64,000 nt of DNA from positions 62,001-126,000 of the forward strand of contig JAGHQL010000022.1 of assembly GCA_020080175.1 (NCBI GenBank). The letters are read 5' to 3'. Below are positions 12,406 through 25,508 of this stretch, one piece after another. The notes below the pieces were generated by a model. That model saw nothing but the letters and a program-made list of their open reading frames with translations. It had not been told where the DNA came from and did no database searches. This DNA comes from Glutinoglossum americanum. Its lineage: Eukaryota; Ascomycota; Geoglossomycetes; Geoglossales; Geoglossaceae. A program made the translations under genes and the position numbers. The first letter of the stretch is position 1, and every line of letters begins with the position of its first letter.

Positions 12406-14455
12406 TCATAAACCCAACGATCTTTCCCTGCTACTCTTTAGTAGATCTGCGACCTTAGGCGGTAATACGAGTGCGGATCGATCGTTGCGCTTGTAGAAGT
12501 CGACGAGTGTCACGGCGGTCTTCTCGGGGAGGTCTTCGTGGATGAAATGCCCGGCTTCCAGGAAGACTTGGAGTTGGTATTTTCCTAAATTTCTTAGAGT
12601 TTGGTTGGAGGGTATTTGTTCTTATTTTTTTATCTTTTTTTTTTTGCGGGGAGGGGGGGAACTAAGAGGAAGTAAAGCGCTTAGGAAAACTGCAGTACTC
12701 TGCGGCGGGATTAGGAGAACCTGACCAAAGTGGCACATTTGAAATGCAAGGCGAAAATTAAACCAGAAAGGTCCGTTATAAAAATAAATTAAAGAACATA
12801 CCCTGCATCTGCCCAATAGTTAGTTCCTTGTCCAGTCTGTCAGTTCCTGCAAGGAGTAGCAGTTTGCCGCCCTTGGACTCCAAGAACTTCTTGCTCAGCC
12901 CTATAAACCAACCCTCCCAGAACGGCTGTGTCTTGGCCAAATCCGTTCGCCAAACCCAGGTCCGTGATGGAGTTTGCGGTGATGGGTTATGCCTAAGGAG
13001 AGCAGGAACGGCAATTCGGGCGGATGTGCTGTTTCGGATTGTGCGGGATCGTATGCTTTATATGAGTCGTGAGTAGGTGCAAATTGCAGCATCCTCATTT
13101 CGGGGTTCGAGCCTGAGTGGTAGATAAGAAATAAGAGATAGGACCTACTGCCATTCTATGCCAGATGCTTGGGTATGAAAGCCCAAGGGTCGGGTCGACA
13201 GATATGTCTGCATACTCTGCAGCGCATCAATTGCGGAGCCTACGAATATAGCGAAAGGTCAGGATGTAAGGATACCAGAGGGTAAGAGCCGGTCAGTTCT
13301 GGAAAGTAAACCTTCGACGACATCTAAAACTGCGTATGCAAGCACTTTATCCCCGAAGACGCCTCGGTTGGCAACATCCGTCACAACAGCGCCACCAAGG
13401 CTATGTCCTACTAGAACAAGCGGCGGAATCTCCTTCCAGCCCAATTTGGCCTGCGTCAGACGGATGATATCGATCATATCATTGCTGAGCATATCTAAAC
13501 TAAGGTCTAATGTCGTGCTTCCTCCATCTTCGGGTGTTGAGACTACAGTCTCGCCGTGGCCGCGGGCATCAGGGGACAGAACGCCAGCCTGGGGAAGCAG
13601 TTTGCGGATTTCTGAAGCGAGGACTGCGAATGAAAGACCGGAGGAGCCAGCACCATGGTGGGTGACGAATAAGGGACCCTTGGATGCCGGAGGGGTTACA
13701 TAGACATGGTGCGTGATTGCTGGTTTGCCTGTTGGAAGTCAGGACGGATGCCAGACGCAAATTTTAAGGACCAGGGTAAAATAAGACGAAGCAACCCATT
13801 GTGTCATGGCAAGTAGTGGGTGCACAAGGCACAGAACAAGATATTTCATCTTCAGTTGGTGGGGGAGGGCATAAGAGACGGCATAAGAGACGGTCATAAA
13901 AATCGAAAGGAAATCACATACCATCGACGGAGGGGTTCTGTAGATAAAGCTCCTGAGAGAAGTACGAACTCCAGGGAATTCGTTCCAGTTGGCCATTCCT
14001 CGACGCCCCGCTGCAACAACACAAGACCAGAAAATCAGCCCCCTGGAAAGGAAGGGACAGCTAACTCATATGATGCAAAAAGGAAATATAACTTCGTTGA
14101 GCAATGAGACAACAAGAGAGGCCGTATATAATTTTTACGCATTTTTAATTTCACTAAACGATATTAATTTTTCAACGAACCCAATTGGCCTCGCGAACAA
14201 GTTCTTGCTCTGCAGCGGCTTGATAGTCCCCGTTGAGGAGGCAGACGACGCAGACGACGAAGAATCGTCATAGTCAACCTCTGGAGGCGCTTCCATTACA
14301 TCTTCTGGCGGTAGTGACGGCAGATGCGCCAACTTAGCTTTGAGAAAAGAGCGTTGGAGATCGCTCATGGTGGATGGCGAGGGTAATGGTGAAGGCGAGA
14401 GCAATGACAGGTTGGAATCAGTAAGGTCGGAATTTGCGTTGCTGCTGGTGCTCAT
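12406..14455 (-). CDS. PPE1: protein phosphatase methylesterase 1 (PP2A demethylase)
   Basis: Alpha/beta hydrolase that removes the C-terminal methyl ester from the PP2A catalytic subunit. The Ser-rich N-terminus leads to MSDLQRSFLKAKLAHLP. After introns come GQLERIPWSSYFSQELYLQ, HHVYVTPPASKGPLFVTHHG, DARGHGET, and the nucleophile elbow LVLVGHSLGGAV. Then follow EGSAIDALQSMQTYLSTRP, WHIRSRTIRNS, WRTDLAKTQPFWEGWF, LLLLAGTDRLD and the catalytic-His region EAGHFIHEDLPEK, ending in SSRERSLGL. The first intron uses a GTTCGT donor (14175-14180). The last intron (12585-12801, 217 bp) is long for this window and holds an A/T tract plus a C-run. The start could be 14455 or the Met at 14368. The fit to the family is complete from end to end. 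Confidence 0.93.
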
Positions 14456-15626
14456 GCTAGACAACCTCTACTTAGTTGTTGGTGTCTCTGTGCTTGTAGA
14501 TTATATCCTTTATCCTCATGGACTTGGCCGATGCAACGTCCCCGTAGATCACGTGTCACCATGCCACTTGGATGTTCGAGCTGCTAATGTACTGTAGGCA
14601 CAAAATACATATATTGTATGTGTTATAATTGTGATTGGCTGGCTTCGGTTATCGTAACAGCTCAGCGTTGGGAGACATACGGGAGAAAGCTATCATAGTT
14701 TTTCCCTAGAGAATGTCTACCTAAGCCGAATCTATTTTCCACTATTATGGCTCCGGCTCATTGCCGGCACCACTGAAGATGGGTCCGCTATTCTCAACAG
14801 AGGCTTCTAGCAGATTGCTGACCATTCATCAAAATAATATTCCAAAGGAATTGTGTATATAGGGTATCTCCTGGAGCCGAAGCTTACTAGTTTCGCCTTG
14901 ACGGCGAGCGGTGGCCTTACATCCAAGCGCCGAGAATGGTCGCGGCAAGGACTCCAACGATGAGAGAACGAGCTGTAAGGCCTGCATGCAAATAGGTAGG
15001 ATACTACTGGAACCTCATCGGAATGGTTGTGAATTCGTATTGCGTGGGACGAATTTCACCTGTGGGGCATTGTTGTTTCGTTGCCGTTATGGTAAAGTAT
15101 AGGAATATAAGATATGGGATGATATTGTTTTACTATGATCTGGAAAGGGAATAGAGGTTACTGTCGAGTGATGGGAGGATGTTGCATCCCGAGGAAGTGG
15201 GAAGACAGGATCCTTGCATTGCGGCATGTAGGATGGCAGAGGTTGTTTAGCTCGTAGGTTATGGTGGAAATTCGGCCAATCACCGACAGCATATAAAGCG
15301 AAGAAACGACCTTAAGTTGGGTAAAGGTCGACATACGTTGTGGAGTTTGGCAGCGATTGTAAGGATTATGACATGCTATCAGAGTGTGGGGGGTTTAGTC
15401 GTTCTACCTACTTGGATGCCATGAGAAGGTCACTAGAATGCGGGTTGTCTGGCGTTATGGGAGGTCTCTTCAATAGGCGTAGCTAATAGTGCTGGTGATA
15501 TTGTGGTAAACTTCTTGTGGTGCCTAAGAAAATAAAATGGCAAGTCATGGCATTTGAGTAATTGTACCCTCTTTGCTTAAGTTCGTTTTATCGATTCAGT
15601 AAAGATTAGACCACAGATCATATCCC
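14456..15626. other. intergenic region between PPE1 and RFC2
   Basis: About 1.2 kb. The left part is the PPE1 promoter and the right part the RFC2 3' flank. The only possible gene is a tiny spliced membrane ORF on the minus strand at 14917-15070, listed separately. Confidence 0.45.
14917..15070 (-). CDS. candidate 24-residue membrane microprotein, two exons
   Basis: The 11-nt exon ATGCCCCACAG (15070-15060) is followed by a good GTGAAA donor. A second exon from 14981 after gcatgcag gives a product whose C-terminal part, SLIVGVLAATILGAW, would span a membrane, with a stop at 14917. No homologue comes to mind. The evidence is only the match of splice signals with a clean hydrophobic helix. The second exon might instead belong to a longer gene whose other exons I missed. 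Confidence 0.2.
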
Positions 15627-17005
15627 TCATGTCTCTGCTAAAATCCCTGATACCCGCAAGGCTAGATCTAATATCGTAAGATGCTCGTCGGAGCCGTCCA
15701 CTAGCCGTTTATCAATTTCCGAAAATACGATAACAATTTTGTTCTTTTGTTTGTCGGGTATTGAGTCGTTAAATACTATCCGGTTATATAGCTGATAGGA
15801 GGCGCAGGAGTTAGCTGGAGACGTTGCAAAGAAAGAAAAGCAATGAGATTCATTTCTTTACCTGTACTACTACCTGCGTAGCACTCCATCCGTCCGCGAC
15901 CATGTCGGTTACCACCTTCGCGACGGCTTGATATACGGCCCCTTTTGAGCGCGGCCGCATGGCCTGGATTAACTTCTCGATTGTCTCATCGGGTAGCACT
16001 CCAGCAATCTCTTCAATGATTTGTGTGGTTACTGCTGGAGTCCCCGAATTGTCCAAGTCCATGGCGTCGCCACTATTATCGTCTACATCTCGCCCCGTAT
16101 GTCCATTTGTATCACCCAGTGCCCCAACCAGCCTAGCAGCGCTCTGCAAGAATGTAATCGCCTTTCTCAGGTCTCCGTCGCTACATTTAACCAACGCCTC
16201 CACTGCACCGTCATCCAGATTGACCCCCTCGTTATTCGCAATCTCTTCTAGGCGCTTCTTCGCATTTCTCTGATCCAAGCTCTTGAACCGGAATTTGCTA
16301 CACCGGCTTGCCAGTGGGTCAATGATCCGTGTCACGTAATTACAAACCAAGCAAAACCGTGTAATCTTGGAGTAAGTCTCCATGGTACGTCTTAGAGCGC
16401 TTTGCGCGTCTTGGGTCATGGAATCAGCTTCATCCAGGACAATTATCTTATAGGGCGGGCACGGGTATCTTTCTCTATAGGCGGCGGAAGGCGGATTGGA
16501 GAGCTGCATCCGAGCAAAGTCTTTGACTTTCTGCCGTACGATTGAAATACCGCGTTCATCGGAGGCATTAAGTTCTAGGACGCGGGATTTGATCAACTCG
16601 GGGCCGTAAAGCTCCTTGGCAAGAGCAAGAATGGTGGAAGTCTTGCCAGTACCGGGTGGACCATAGAATAGCATATGCGGGAGCTGATAATTTAGGAGAA
16701 AGTTAACTTTGTGCTTGGCAAAGACAGTAGCATGAAGTTGGTCGTTACATTTGAGGATTGTAAAGTCCGTTCTAGGACAGTGATCGTGTGGTCCTGGGCC
16801 GTGACATCTTTCAGACTCTTTGGCCGACTAAGAGATGATCAGGTAAGGAATTCATTCAGAAGGATGCATGAAGAGCTAAGTCCACACACTATTTTTCTAC
16901 CCAAGGTTGCAGTCGGCTGTTCTCTTTGGTTGGAGCTTTGGAGGAAGAAGCACCAGCTGCAGCTGCAGCTGCGGCACGCGCTTTGATGTCGAAGAAATTG
17001 GCCAT
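15627..17005 (-). CDS. RFC2: replication factor C subunit 2 (clamp loader AAA+ ATPase)
   Basis: Small subunit of the RFC clamp loader that opens PCNA onto primed DNA. It starts [16 protein letters not shown] (Ala run from a GCAGCT repeat) and continues [20 protein letters not shown] across an intron. Walker A is [10 protein letters not shown], then LNASDERGI. Walker B is [11 protein letters not shown], the SRC motif is [10 protein letters not shown], and sensor 2 falls near [13 protein letters not shown]. The last exon reads [17 protein letters not shown] to [17 protein letters not shown]. An acidic, Gly/Asp-rich insert ([16 protein letters not shown]) separates the AAA+ core from the C-terminal collar. 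Both the position of DERGISIVR and overall similarity favour RFC2 over RFC4 or RFC5. Confidence 0.93.
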
Positions 17006-17237
17006 TTTCAGATTTGCAGTTCAGTAGCGATGGTCTTGGGAGACGCGTTCGAGTCGCGAACACTTAAACCTCCGAATCGGGAATGTCCGCGCTGCTGCTT
17101 TTACGTCTTAACGAGATAGATATTCGCTATGTATCTCCAACCACGCTCAACACTCTTCACTTTCTTTCCTCCTAGTATCAAGCAACAACCGTTGCGCGGG
17201 AGAACTTAGGACTCCCTTCGCATGGATTTGCCGCAAC
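17006..17237. promoter_or_regulatory. divergent promoter region RFC2/DSC4
   Basis: Only 232 bp separates the two start codons, which read away from each other. The space must hold both 5' UTRs and core promoters. It is pyrimidine-rich (ctcttcactttctttcctcc). No specific operator was recognised. Confidence 0.6.
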
Positions 17238-18257
17238 ATGAATGATGAATCCTCAGTATCTTTAGGAGGGGATGTCCATAGTGACCGGCAAGCTCAACAG
17301 AGGATCGCCACGTTTTTACGGACCAAACGGCGGAGGGATGCTGTTGACCACATTCTGCGAAATTTCGATATTTTGATTTACTGTCACCTTTCTGTCTTGT
17401 ATTATCTGGAGTGAGGATTGCTCCCCTACTAGTTATCCTGGTAACCGACTAACCATATCTGCAGTGTTTCCATTTTCCGTTTTATCCTCCGGGCCACTAT
17501 TCAGCTTAATTTCCTCACCCCCAAACCGCCGATCTTCCCTGAAATGCCTAAGCATCGTCCTTACATTGGGGCAATCTTTTCGTCAAACATTCTCTGCTTT
17601 CTCCTGCACCTCCTTTATGCGAGACCGGAAGCTGGGGAGGCTACGAGAGGGTATCTTCACGGCGGCATGATAATCGATTTTGTGGGTCAAAAGGGGCCGG
17701 TACCCAAACTCCGGCTCCTTGTACTTGACTTGGTTGTCCTTGTGTTGCAACTGGCCATGTTGTCGGTTCACCTTAAGCGGCAGAGGCTCAAGGCTGCGTC
17801 CCCGACAGTTCAGCGTTTATCTCCAGTAGCGGCTCTAGATGCTGAAGTTACTACACCATCAGTTCAGGACCACGACCTTGAGGAACGTGGAATTCACCGC
17901 AATGAGCCAGGTGATATTGAACTTCAATCCTTTCCCCCAACCCACGATAGTCCTGCTGTGCGGGGCCGGACTGGGGGCGATGAGGATGGTGAGAGAGATG
18001 AATTACTCGCAGAGCGACGAGAAGCTCAAGGCGAGAGTGATTCCGGGCCTGAGCCGTTAACCGAGTTCCACCACGGAGAGCTGATAGCGGCAGAGATCCA
18101 CATACTTGACACCATACGAAGCCAATGGCGGAATTACGAGAACCGGTCTGCGCCATCGGAGAGTACCTCGACTACAAGAGCAATGGCAGCAACTTTGTCA
18201 CCCAGGCGCTTCGGCGTGCATATTCGGGTTGGGCAGACAGCGATGCGTGGGCTTTAA
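17238..18257 (+). CDS. DSC4: DSC E3 ubiquitin ligase complex subunit 4 (DUF1746)
   Basis: Membrane subunit of the Golgi/endosome Dsc ubiquitin ligase, which in fungi takes part in SREBP activation and membrane protein quality control. It starts MNDESSVSLGG and continues LRTKRRRDAVDHILRNFDIL with YCHLSVLYYLD. An intron follows (GTGAGG, about 17412-17464), then VSIFRFILRATIQLNFLTPK and PEMPKHRPYIGAIFSSNILC. Next come hydrophobic segments including LLVLDLVVLVLQLAML. This N-terminal arrangement is the DUF1746 domain. The C-terminal part is acidic and hydrophilic and ends HIRVGQTAMRGL. Length is about 320 residues. I am confident of the domain and fairly confident of the Dsc4 name. Confidence 0.85.
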
Positions 18258-18999
18258 ACGGAGAGATATTACATCTTGGTGATGTGTAAAGGGGCGTCAG
18301 GAGTTTATACTGGTGGCCTCCGGCATGTTTTGGGTAAGGAATTAATTCACCACGCGGTAGTTTGCTTTAAGCGTGCATTCAGCATGAGGTCTATTATGGC
18401 GCAATCACGCTGCTATAATTGAAATCTCATGCGCTATTACGTCTATAGCTCTTATTATGTGATTCTTGCTGGCGTACTGCTGTTAACGGATAGCCTTTGC
18501 TACAAGACTGGCTATAGACGTTCCAGCCGGTCTTGCCTCTTTCCCCTCAACTGCCGTCCCATCAACTAACAGCGGATACTTTCAAAGCTGGTTTTCGCTG
18601 ACTCTATAGACCGCAACATCGGTTTCGTGTAGGCGGTTCGCGTCCATGCCAATGGTGCTCTATTAGACTGATTAATATGCCAGAAAAACCGCTCCGACGC
18701 CCCCAAAACACCGTAGAAATCACCATGTTGTGAGTTCGAGGTGGTAGCGATGGTGGTGATGGTGGTGATGGTGAAGGGTGTTAGGAACTCAGACCTATAT
18801 CTACCAATTCATGGATCCTGAGAACTTGTTCGGTTGGAGCATCCGAGAATCAATCGTTCGTTCGCTCCCATCTGTAGCCTAACCATTGCCATCTAGGGGA
18901 GGTGATGAATAGCTAGGGATGAGAGTGGCTATGGCGCTATCTATAAATCTATTACGCCTGTATATGATTTTGGACAGGGTATCTAGGGTAGCGAGGAAA
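18258..18999. other. convergent intergenic region with a short GGTGAT repeat
   Basis: About 740 bp of 3' flank between DSC4 and DUS2. A short imperfect repeat of ggtgat/gatggt units lies at about 18744-18776. No coding signal was seen. Confidence 0.5.
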
Positions 19000-20562
<1,563 letters not shown>

Positions 20563-22152
20563 ATGCTGTTCGTCCCCCTCCGGTTTGTGCCTCGCTTCAG
20601 CAGAAGACACAATCGGGCACAGTGCTATAGTCTACAGGTCCTGCACGAATTGTTGGTATCGAGTGGTTGCCGCCCTGTCCGCCCTATCGTGACTTGCTGT
20701 CCACCGACACTGGCATCCCACACAAACGTTGCTGGGGTCCGACCCTCCATTCCTAGTCATCCCTTCTCTGCTACCATACACGCCAGCAGAATTTCGTCAC
20801 GGTCGGCCCTCGTAGCACGCCATCTCTCTGCTTCCTCTTCATATCCTTCAGCGGTCGATAATAGTTCTCTACTAAACCAGAAAGACTCAATTCGCAAGGA
20901 CGGCTCAAGTATGCCTTCTCAGTATACTGTGAGGAAGGTTGGGGCTCCGAACACCCTTGAGCACCGCATCTACATTGAGAAAGATGGAGTCCCCATATCT
21001 CCATTCCATGACATTCCGCTATATGCCAATGAACAACAGACTGTGTTGAACATGATTGTGGAAATTCCTAGGTGGACAAATGGGAAATTGGAAGTCAGTA
21101 TATCTCATCCCCCACCGACGTATCCCACCTCTGGCTGGATCCGTTCTCCAGTTAGTGTCATCCTGAGACTAAAGATATACTTCTACCTGTAGATTTCAAA
21201 AGATGAACTCCTCAATCCTATTAAGCAGGATATTAAGAAGGGCAGGCTCCGCTACGTTAGGAACTGCTTTCCCCACAAAGGGTATCTCTGGAACTATGGT
21301 GCCTTTCCTCAGGTGTGTTGGACTCTCTTCCTCTAAGCTTAGATGCAAGCACCCACTATCTAGATATCCCCTTTGAGAATATTCTTTATTGAATTATAAT
21401 TTCCACTTAGACCTTCGCCCATTCTGACAACCGCTAACGTGATTGTAGACTTGGGAAGACCCCAATACCATACATCCGGAAACAAAAGCTAAGGGCGACA
21501 ACGACCCTCTTGATGTCTGTGAGATCGGCGAACTCGTCGGCTACCCTGGCCAAATCAAGCAGGTCAAAGTCCTTGGCGTGATGGCACTTCTGGATGAAGA
21601 AGAGACTGATTGGAAAGTCATTGTCATTGATATCAATGACCCTTTGGCTCCAAAGCTCAATGATATTGAGGATGTTGAACGACACTTGCCAGGTCTTTTG
21701 AGGGCAACCAACGAGTGGTTTAGAATCTACAAGATCCCGGATGGCAAGCCTGAGAACCAATTTGCCTTTTCTGGTGAATGCAAAAACAAAAAGTGACCTT
21801 TTTGATCCATCCGTATATATGCTCAGCCTGTTTTCTGACTATCTGCTTCTTAGATATGCCACCGACATTATCCGTGAAACCGCTGAAGCTTGGGAGAAGC
21901 TAATTACCGGCAAGACCGATCCCGGTGGTATCGTCTTGTATGCGTCTTTACTTGTCCCCTACCTCTGCGTTGTTAAAATGGTATATAGCCAGGCTAACAC
22001 TTCTAAAAAGAACTAATATCACAGTCGGCCATTCAGCTAGTCGCGTTGACCCTAGCCAGCTACCTCCTGTCCCAAGAGGCGAGAACTTACCCCCAGCTCC
22101 TATTGACCCGAGCTTCGATAAGTGGTTCTTCATCTCCGGCGCTGCCGTCTAG
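20563..22152 (+). CDS. IPP1: inorganic pyrophosphatase, possible mitochondrial leader
   Basis: Family I soluble pyrophosphatase that hydrolyses PPi. The core starts at the internal ATG 20911: [19 protein letters not shown], then [50 protein letters not shown], and the metal-binding signature [12 protein letters not shown]. Then follow [35 protein letters not shown] and the conserved end [12 protein letters not shown]. Introns start at about 21096 (inferred), 21313, 21796 and 21930. Upstream, the same frame is open from the ATG at 20563 for 116 codons. It is rich in Arg, Ser and His and nearly free of acidic residues ([26 protein letters not shown]), like a mitochondrial presequence. The cytosolic form would use the ATG at 20911. 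The longer start is an inference. Confidence 0.92.
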
Positions 22153-22659
22153 ATGGAACACTAGGCCTATGTACGTTGCAATGGTTCTGCGGGTGCAGGA
22201 ATGCACCATTGCTCAGTTCTGTAATGCTGGTAAATTTGCTATAGGAGACAACTGTATCGCTCCCAAAAGGCCTTGCGAGATATTAAAAGCAATCTTAGTT
22301 TGTTTGCTAGGCCACCTTAGTAGGAGCATGTAAATTTGGCTTTGTGAAGTGCAATATGACCGACACGTGTTGTCTACCACGAAAATAGAGAATTTGTTTG
22401 ACTGGGAAATGAGATAATTGTATATTGGCGGTATTTGACGTTAACTAGCAATAGGATGTATCAACATAAGATGGTTAGAGGAACTAGCACACTTTTGGAT
22501 AGGGATGCCGCCCTTAGAGCATTGTAGCATTGTGCTTAAGACCTAGTGCCCAATATAGTATACGTAGCGAGGTTATATAGTGCCCCACATCGACCATGGT
22601 GCATCAACTCGATACCAGGTAAGCTAACTTCTTGACTGCCTCCCGCAGCCCCAAGTAAA
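22153..22659. other. intergenic region IPP1-CAP2
   Basis: About 500 bp holding the IPP1 3' UTR and the CAP2 promoter. Nothing specific was recognised. Confidence 0.5.
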
Positions 22660-23917
22660 ATGGATCCATTCGATAGCGCTCTGTAGGTCTCGCTCGCTCC
22701 AACAGGTGTCTCCTGTTCTTTTATACGTTGTCTAATCTCTATTGTCTCTAGCGATTTACTCCGACGCCTTGATCCGAAGCATACCTCTGACAACGTTGAC
22801 CGAATCTGCACTCTTGTCCCTGATATCACAGAAGATCTTCTATCCTCTGTTGACCAACCGCTCGAGACACGAAGATGCAAGAAAAGCGGGCGGGACTACC
22901 TCCTTTGTGACTATAATAGAGATGGCGATAGCTACAGAAGCCCTTGGAGCAACGAATTCGATCCCCCACTTAGCGATGGTACGGTGCCGAGTGAGAAGGT
23001 AAGAAAGATGGAGGAGAGGGCGAATGAGGCGTTTGATATATATCGGGAGTTGTGAGTTGAAAATAACTATGGAGTAAAGGGTATGGCTGAACGGAAACCA
23101 TAGATATTACGAAGGCGGAGTTTCTAGCGTTTACTTTTGGAATTTGGACGATGGATTTGCTGGAGTGGTGCTCCTCAAGAAATGTAGTAGTGTTTCCGGG
23201 CATTGTTGCACTATATACTGAGAAGGGCGACAGCTGTCTCACCCACTGGCAAGAGCGAAGGAGCCTGGGATTCTATTCACGTCTTCGAAGCCATCGACAG
23301 AGCGCGGACCGCACACTATAAGCTTACGAGCACCGTAATTCTGCATCTCAGCGCGAGTGCCGAAAGCCTCGGGGAAATGGACTTGAGCGGAAATATGACA
23401 AGACAGGTGCGCGCATGTCTATACACGATGGCACTAGCTTCACGGATGGTTTCCAAGACTAACATATGGGCCCGCATAGATCGAGCAAGACTTACCTGTC
23501 GATGACGATTCATCACACATTTCGAATATAGGGAAGGTAAGATGTCATTCGCCAAGCTTATAGGAGTGTCTGACTAATGGTGACAAGTTGGTGGAAGATA
23601 TGGAACTTAAGATGAGGAATTTGTTACGTTAGTATTCCCACATCTTCAAGTCTCTCGCGTCCATTCATCTGCTAACACCTCATAGAGGAGGTTTACTTCG
23701 GTAAAGGTAGGCCAATAGTGACCCTGAGAGTATTTCCATGCATTAATACCCTTTATAGCGAAAGATGTTGTTGGAGACCTCAGAAGTAAGCCCTACCACA
23801 TTGGGTGGCCGCAATGTTAGAGCCATCTACTGACCGTCGGTAGGCATTGCGCCCTTGACGGAGGCAAACCGGGACAAGGCAACGCATCAGGAGATGATCA
23901 ACTCAATGAAGCGGTAG
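22660..23917 (+). CDS. CAP2: F-actin capping protein subunit beta
   Basis: Beta subunit of the heterodimer that caps actin barbed ends. The gene is cut into nine exons and the assembled product is typical from end to end. It runs [112 protein letters not shown] and [13 protein letters not shown]. It ends with [40 protein letters not shown] and QEMINSMKR. Two exons are tiny: 21 nt (23686-23706, encoding the QEVYFGK junction) and 27 nt (23759-23785). Because of the fragmentation no long ORF marks this gene. Confidence 0.93.
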
Positions 23918-24357
23918 TCTACCCTATCCCGGCGGGGTTGCGCACGTTGGCGCTATTGATTACTGTGTAGTCTAGAAGTACATCAGAGGTGCATAAGGCG
24001 GCTCTTAAAGGGGGTATAGAAGCTAAAATTACAAAAACATCCTATTGTAGGCTGCCACCCATCTAAGATAAACAATGTACTGCAAGCGGAAATAGACCCT
24101 AGCGAATTAATTGGTTGTCACGTGTTGAGCCCCCCGCGGTCGTGTACATACATAGTGTACTACTTACGAATTGCATGGCGACCCTCAAATACCGAGGCTC
24201 CAAGCTTTGCAATTCGATATCCTATTCAGCAGTGAGCACTGCCGAACCCAGTGTATAACCCTGGCTTCCGATCACACCGCAGGCCCACGTTGTTGGTAAC
24301 GAACCATAATAGTCGAAAAGTGAAGGCGTTTTAGGTATAGACAATCACTGCCGCAAG
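23918..24357. other. intergenic region CAP2 to small unknown gene
   Basis: About 440 bp with no coding signal. It should contain the promoter of the next plus-strand gene. Confidence 0.5.
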
Positions 24358-25123
24358 ATGGCAGCTCCTGAAACCGTCAACATGAGGGCTCTGAGTGGTG
24401 TTTTTGTCATGGTAACGCCATTCATATAAATCCGCCCATACAAACCAGCGTCTCGCTACTAACACCCTGTAAAGAATAAAACTCTCTCAGACGACATAGA
24501 CGGCATCCTCGCCCTTCAGGGCATCGGCTGGTTCATGCGTAAAGCTATCAGTCTAGCAACCGTCACGCTTAGCATCAAGGAATACGAAGAGCAGCGGGAT
24601 GACTCAACATCTGTCACACACATTGACATTGAACAGACCGCGACGGGCGGTATCGGGGGCACCACAGAGCTGCGCATCCTGGATTGGACAGAGCGTCATC
24701 ACAGTGATAACCTCTTTGGCGAGCTGCTAGGGAAGTCGCGGTGGAGGAAATTAGAGGAAATTGGGGGGGATGATGCGGAGTTTTTGGCGACGGGGTGGTT
24801 GGATGAGGTGAAGGAGACAGGGTTGGTAGAGAGTTATGTCGTTAGTGACGACAACGGCTGGACAGCTAGGCAGGTACGTACTAATGTAATTCTTCAATTC
24901 AATGCCCTCTGTGAAAGCCCCTAGCTCCTTCCTCTTGGATTGAGAAAATGCTGGGGGTTGGTATAGGATTGAGAGTGCTGACGGGAGCGCAATCTAGATC
25001 TGGGGTTTTGAAGAATTTGAAGAGGCGAGATACTACACACGCCACGTCGTTGTGAAGAAGGACGATACGGTCAAGAAGGCGAAGCTGGTCTATAATTTCA
25101 TCAAGTCACAAGATAAGGATTAA
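24358..25123 (+). CDS. small conserved-looking fungal protein, lipocalin-like composition
   Basis: Three exons give about 180 residues. The first encodes MAAPETVNMRALSGVFVM and ends at a GTAACG donor. The second runs NKTLSDDIDGILALQGIGWF, RKAISLATVTLSIKEYEE, VTHIDIEQTATGGIGGTTE, ELRILDWTERHHSDNLFGEL and VESYVVSDDNGWTARQ. The third is IWGFEEFEEARYYTRHVVV with LVYNFIKSQDKD. The alternating beta-strand pattern, the 'G-W' turn near the N-terminus and the ligand-barrel-like spacing suggest a single beta-barrel domain such as a lipocalin-type fold. That is inference. There is no signal peptide or membrane helix, so it is probably cytosolic. I have an impression of similar unnamed proteins in filamentous ascomycetes but cannot assign a function. 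Confidence 0.8.
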
Positions 25124-25508
25124 AAAGAGCTAGACTTGACGCCTCATCTCGTTTCCAATTGCTGTTTTTGGGCTATAGGAAGGGTAGGACAGAAGAGATC
25201 TCACTAAGCTGCGAAAGCAAGGACTAGAAATGACATGTTTTATCACCCGTTATTCTCGCCTTTCTATTCAATCAGTAGGGTATTATCTACAGCAACGACG
25301 CCGAATAGTAAGGGTTGTTGCAAGTTCTGCTGTCTGTATGTCTTTGCTAGCTCATTGAAGGAAATTGCTTAACTTGATGCAACGCAATGCCCCTTTGGAT
25401 GACCGTTTCTCACCCCCATCATATACCCACCACAGAATACCCGTCACTAAGAGCCGCCAAAAGGCTACAATGCAGAAAGAAGCCTGTTACGCATACCCAG
25501 AAATGAGG
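25124..25508. other. convergent intergenic region
   Basis: About 385 bp between convergent genes, probably 3' UTRs. No feature was recognised. Confidence 0.5.

Noticed and set aside
12601-12660. Poly-T and poly-G tract that looked like a retroposed poly-A end
   Set aside because: It lies inside the last intron of PPE1 on the minus strand, with no target-site duplication or element body next to it.
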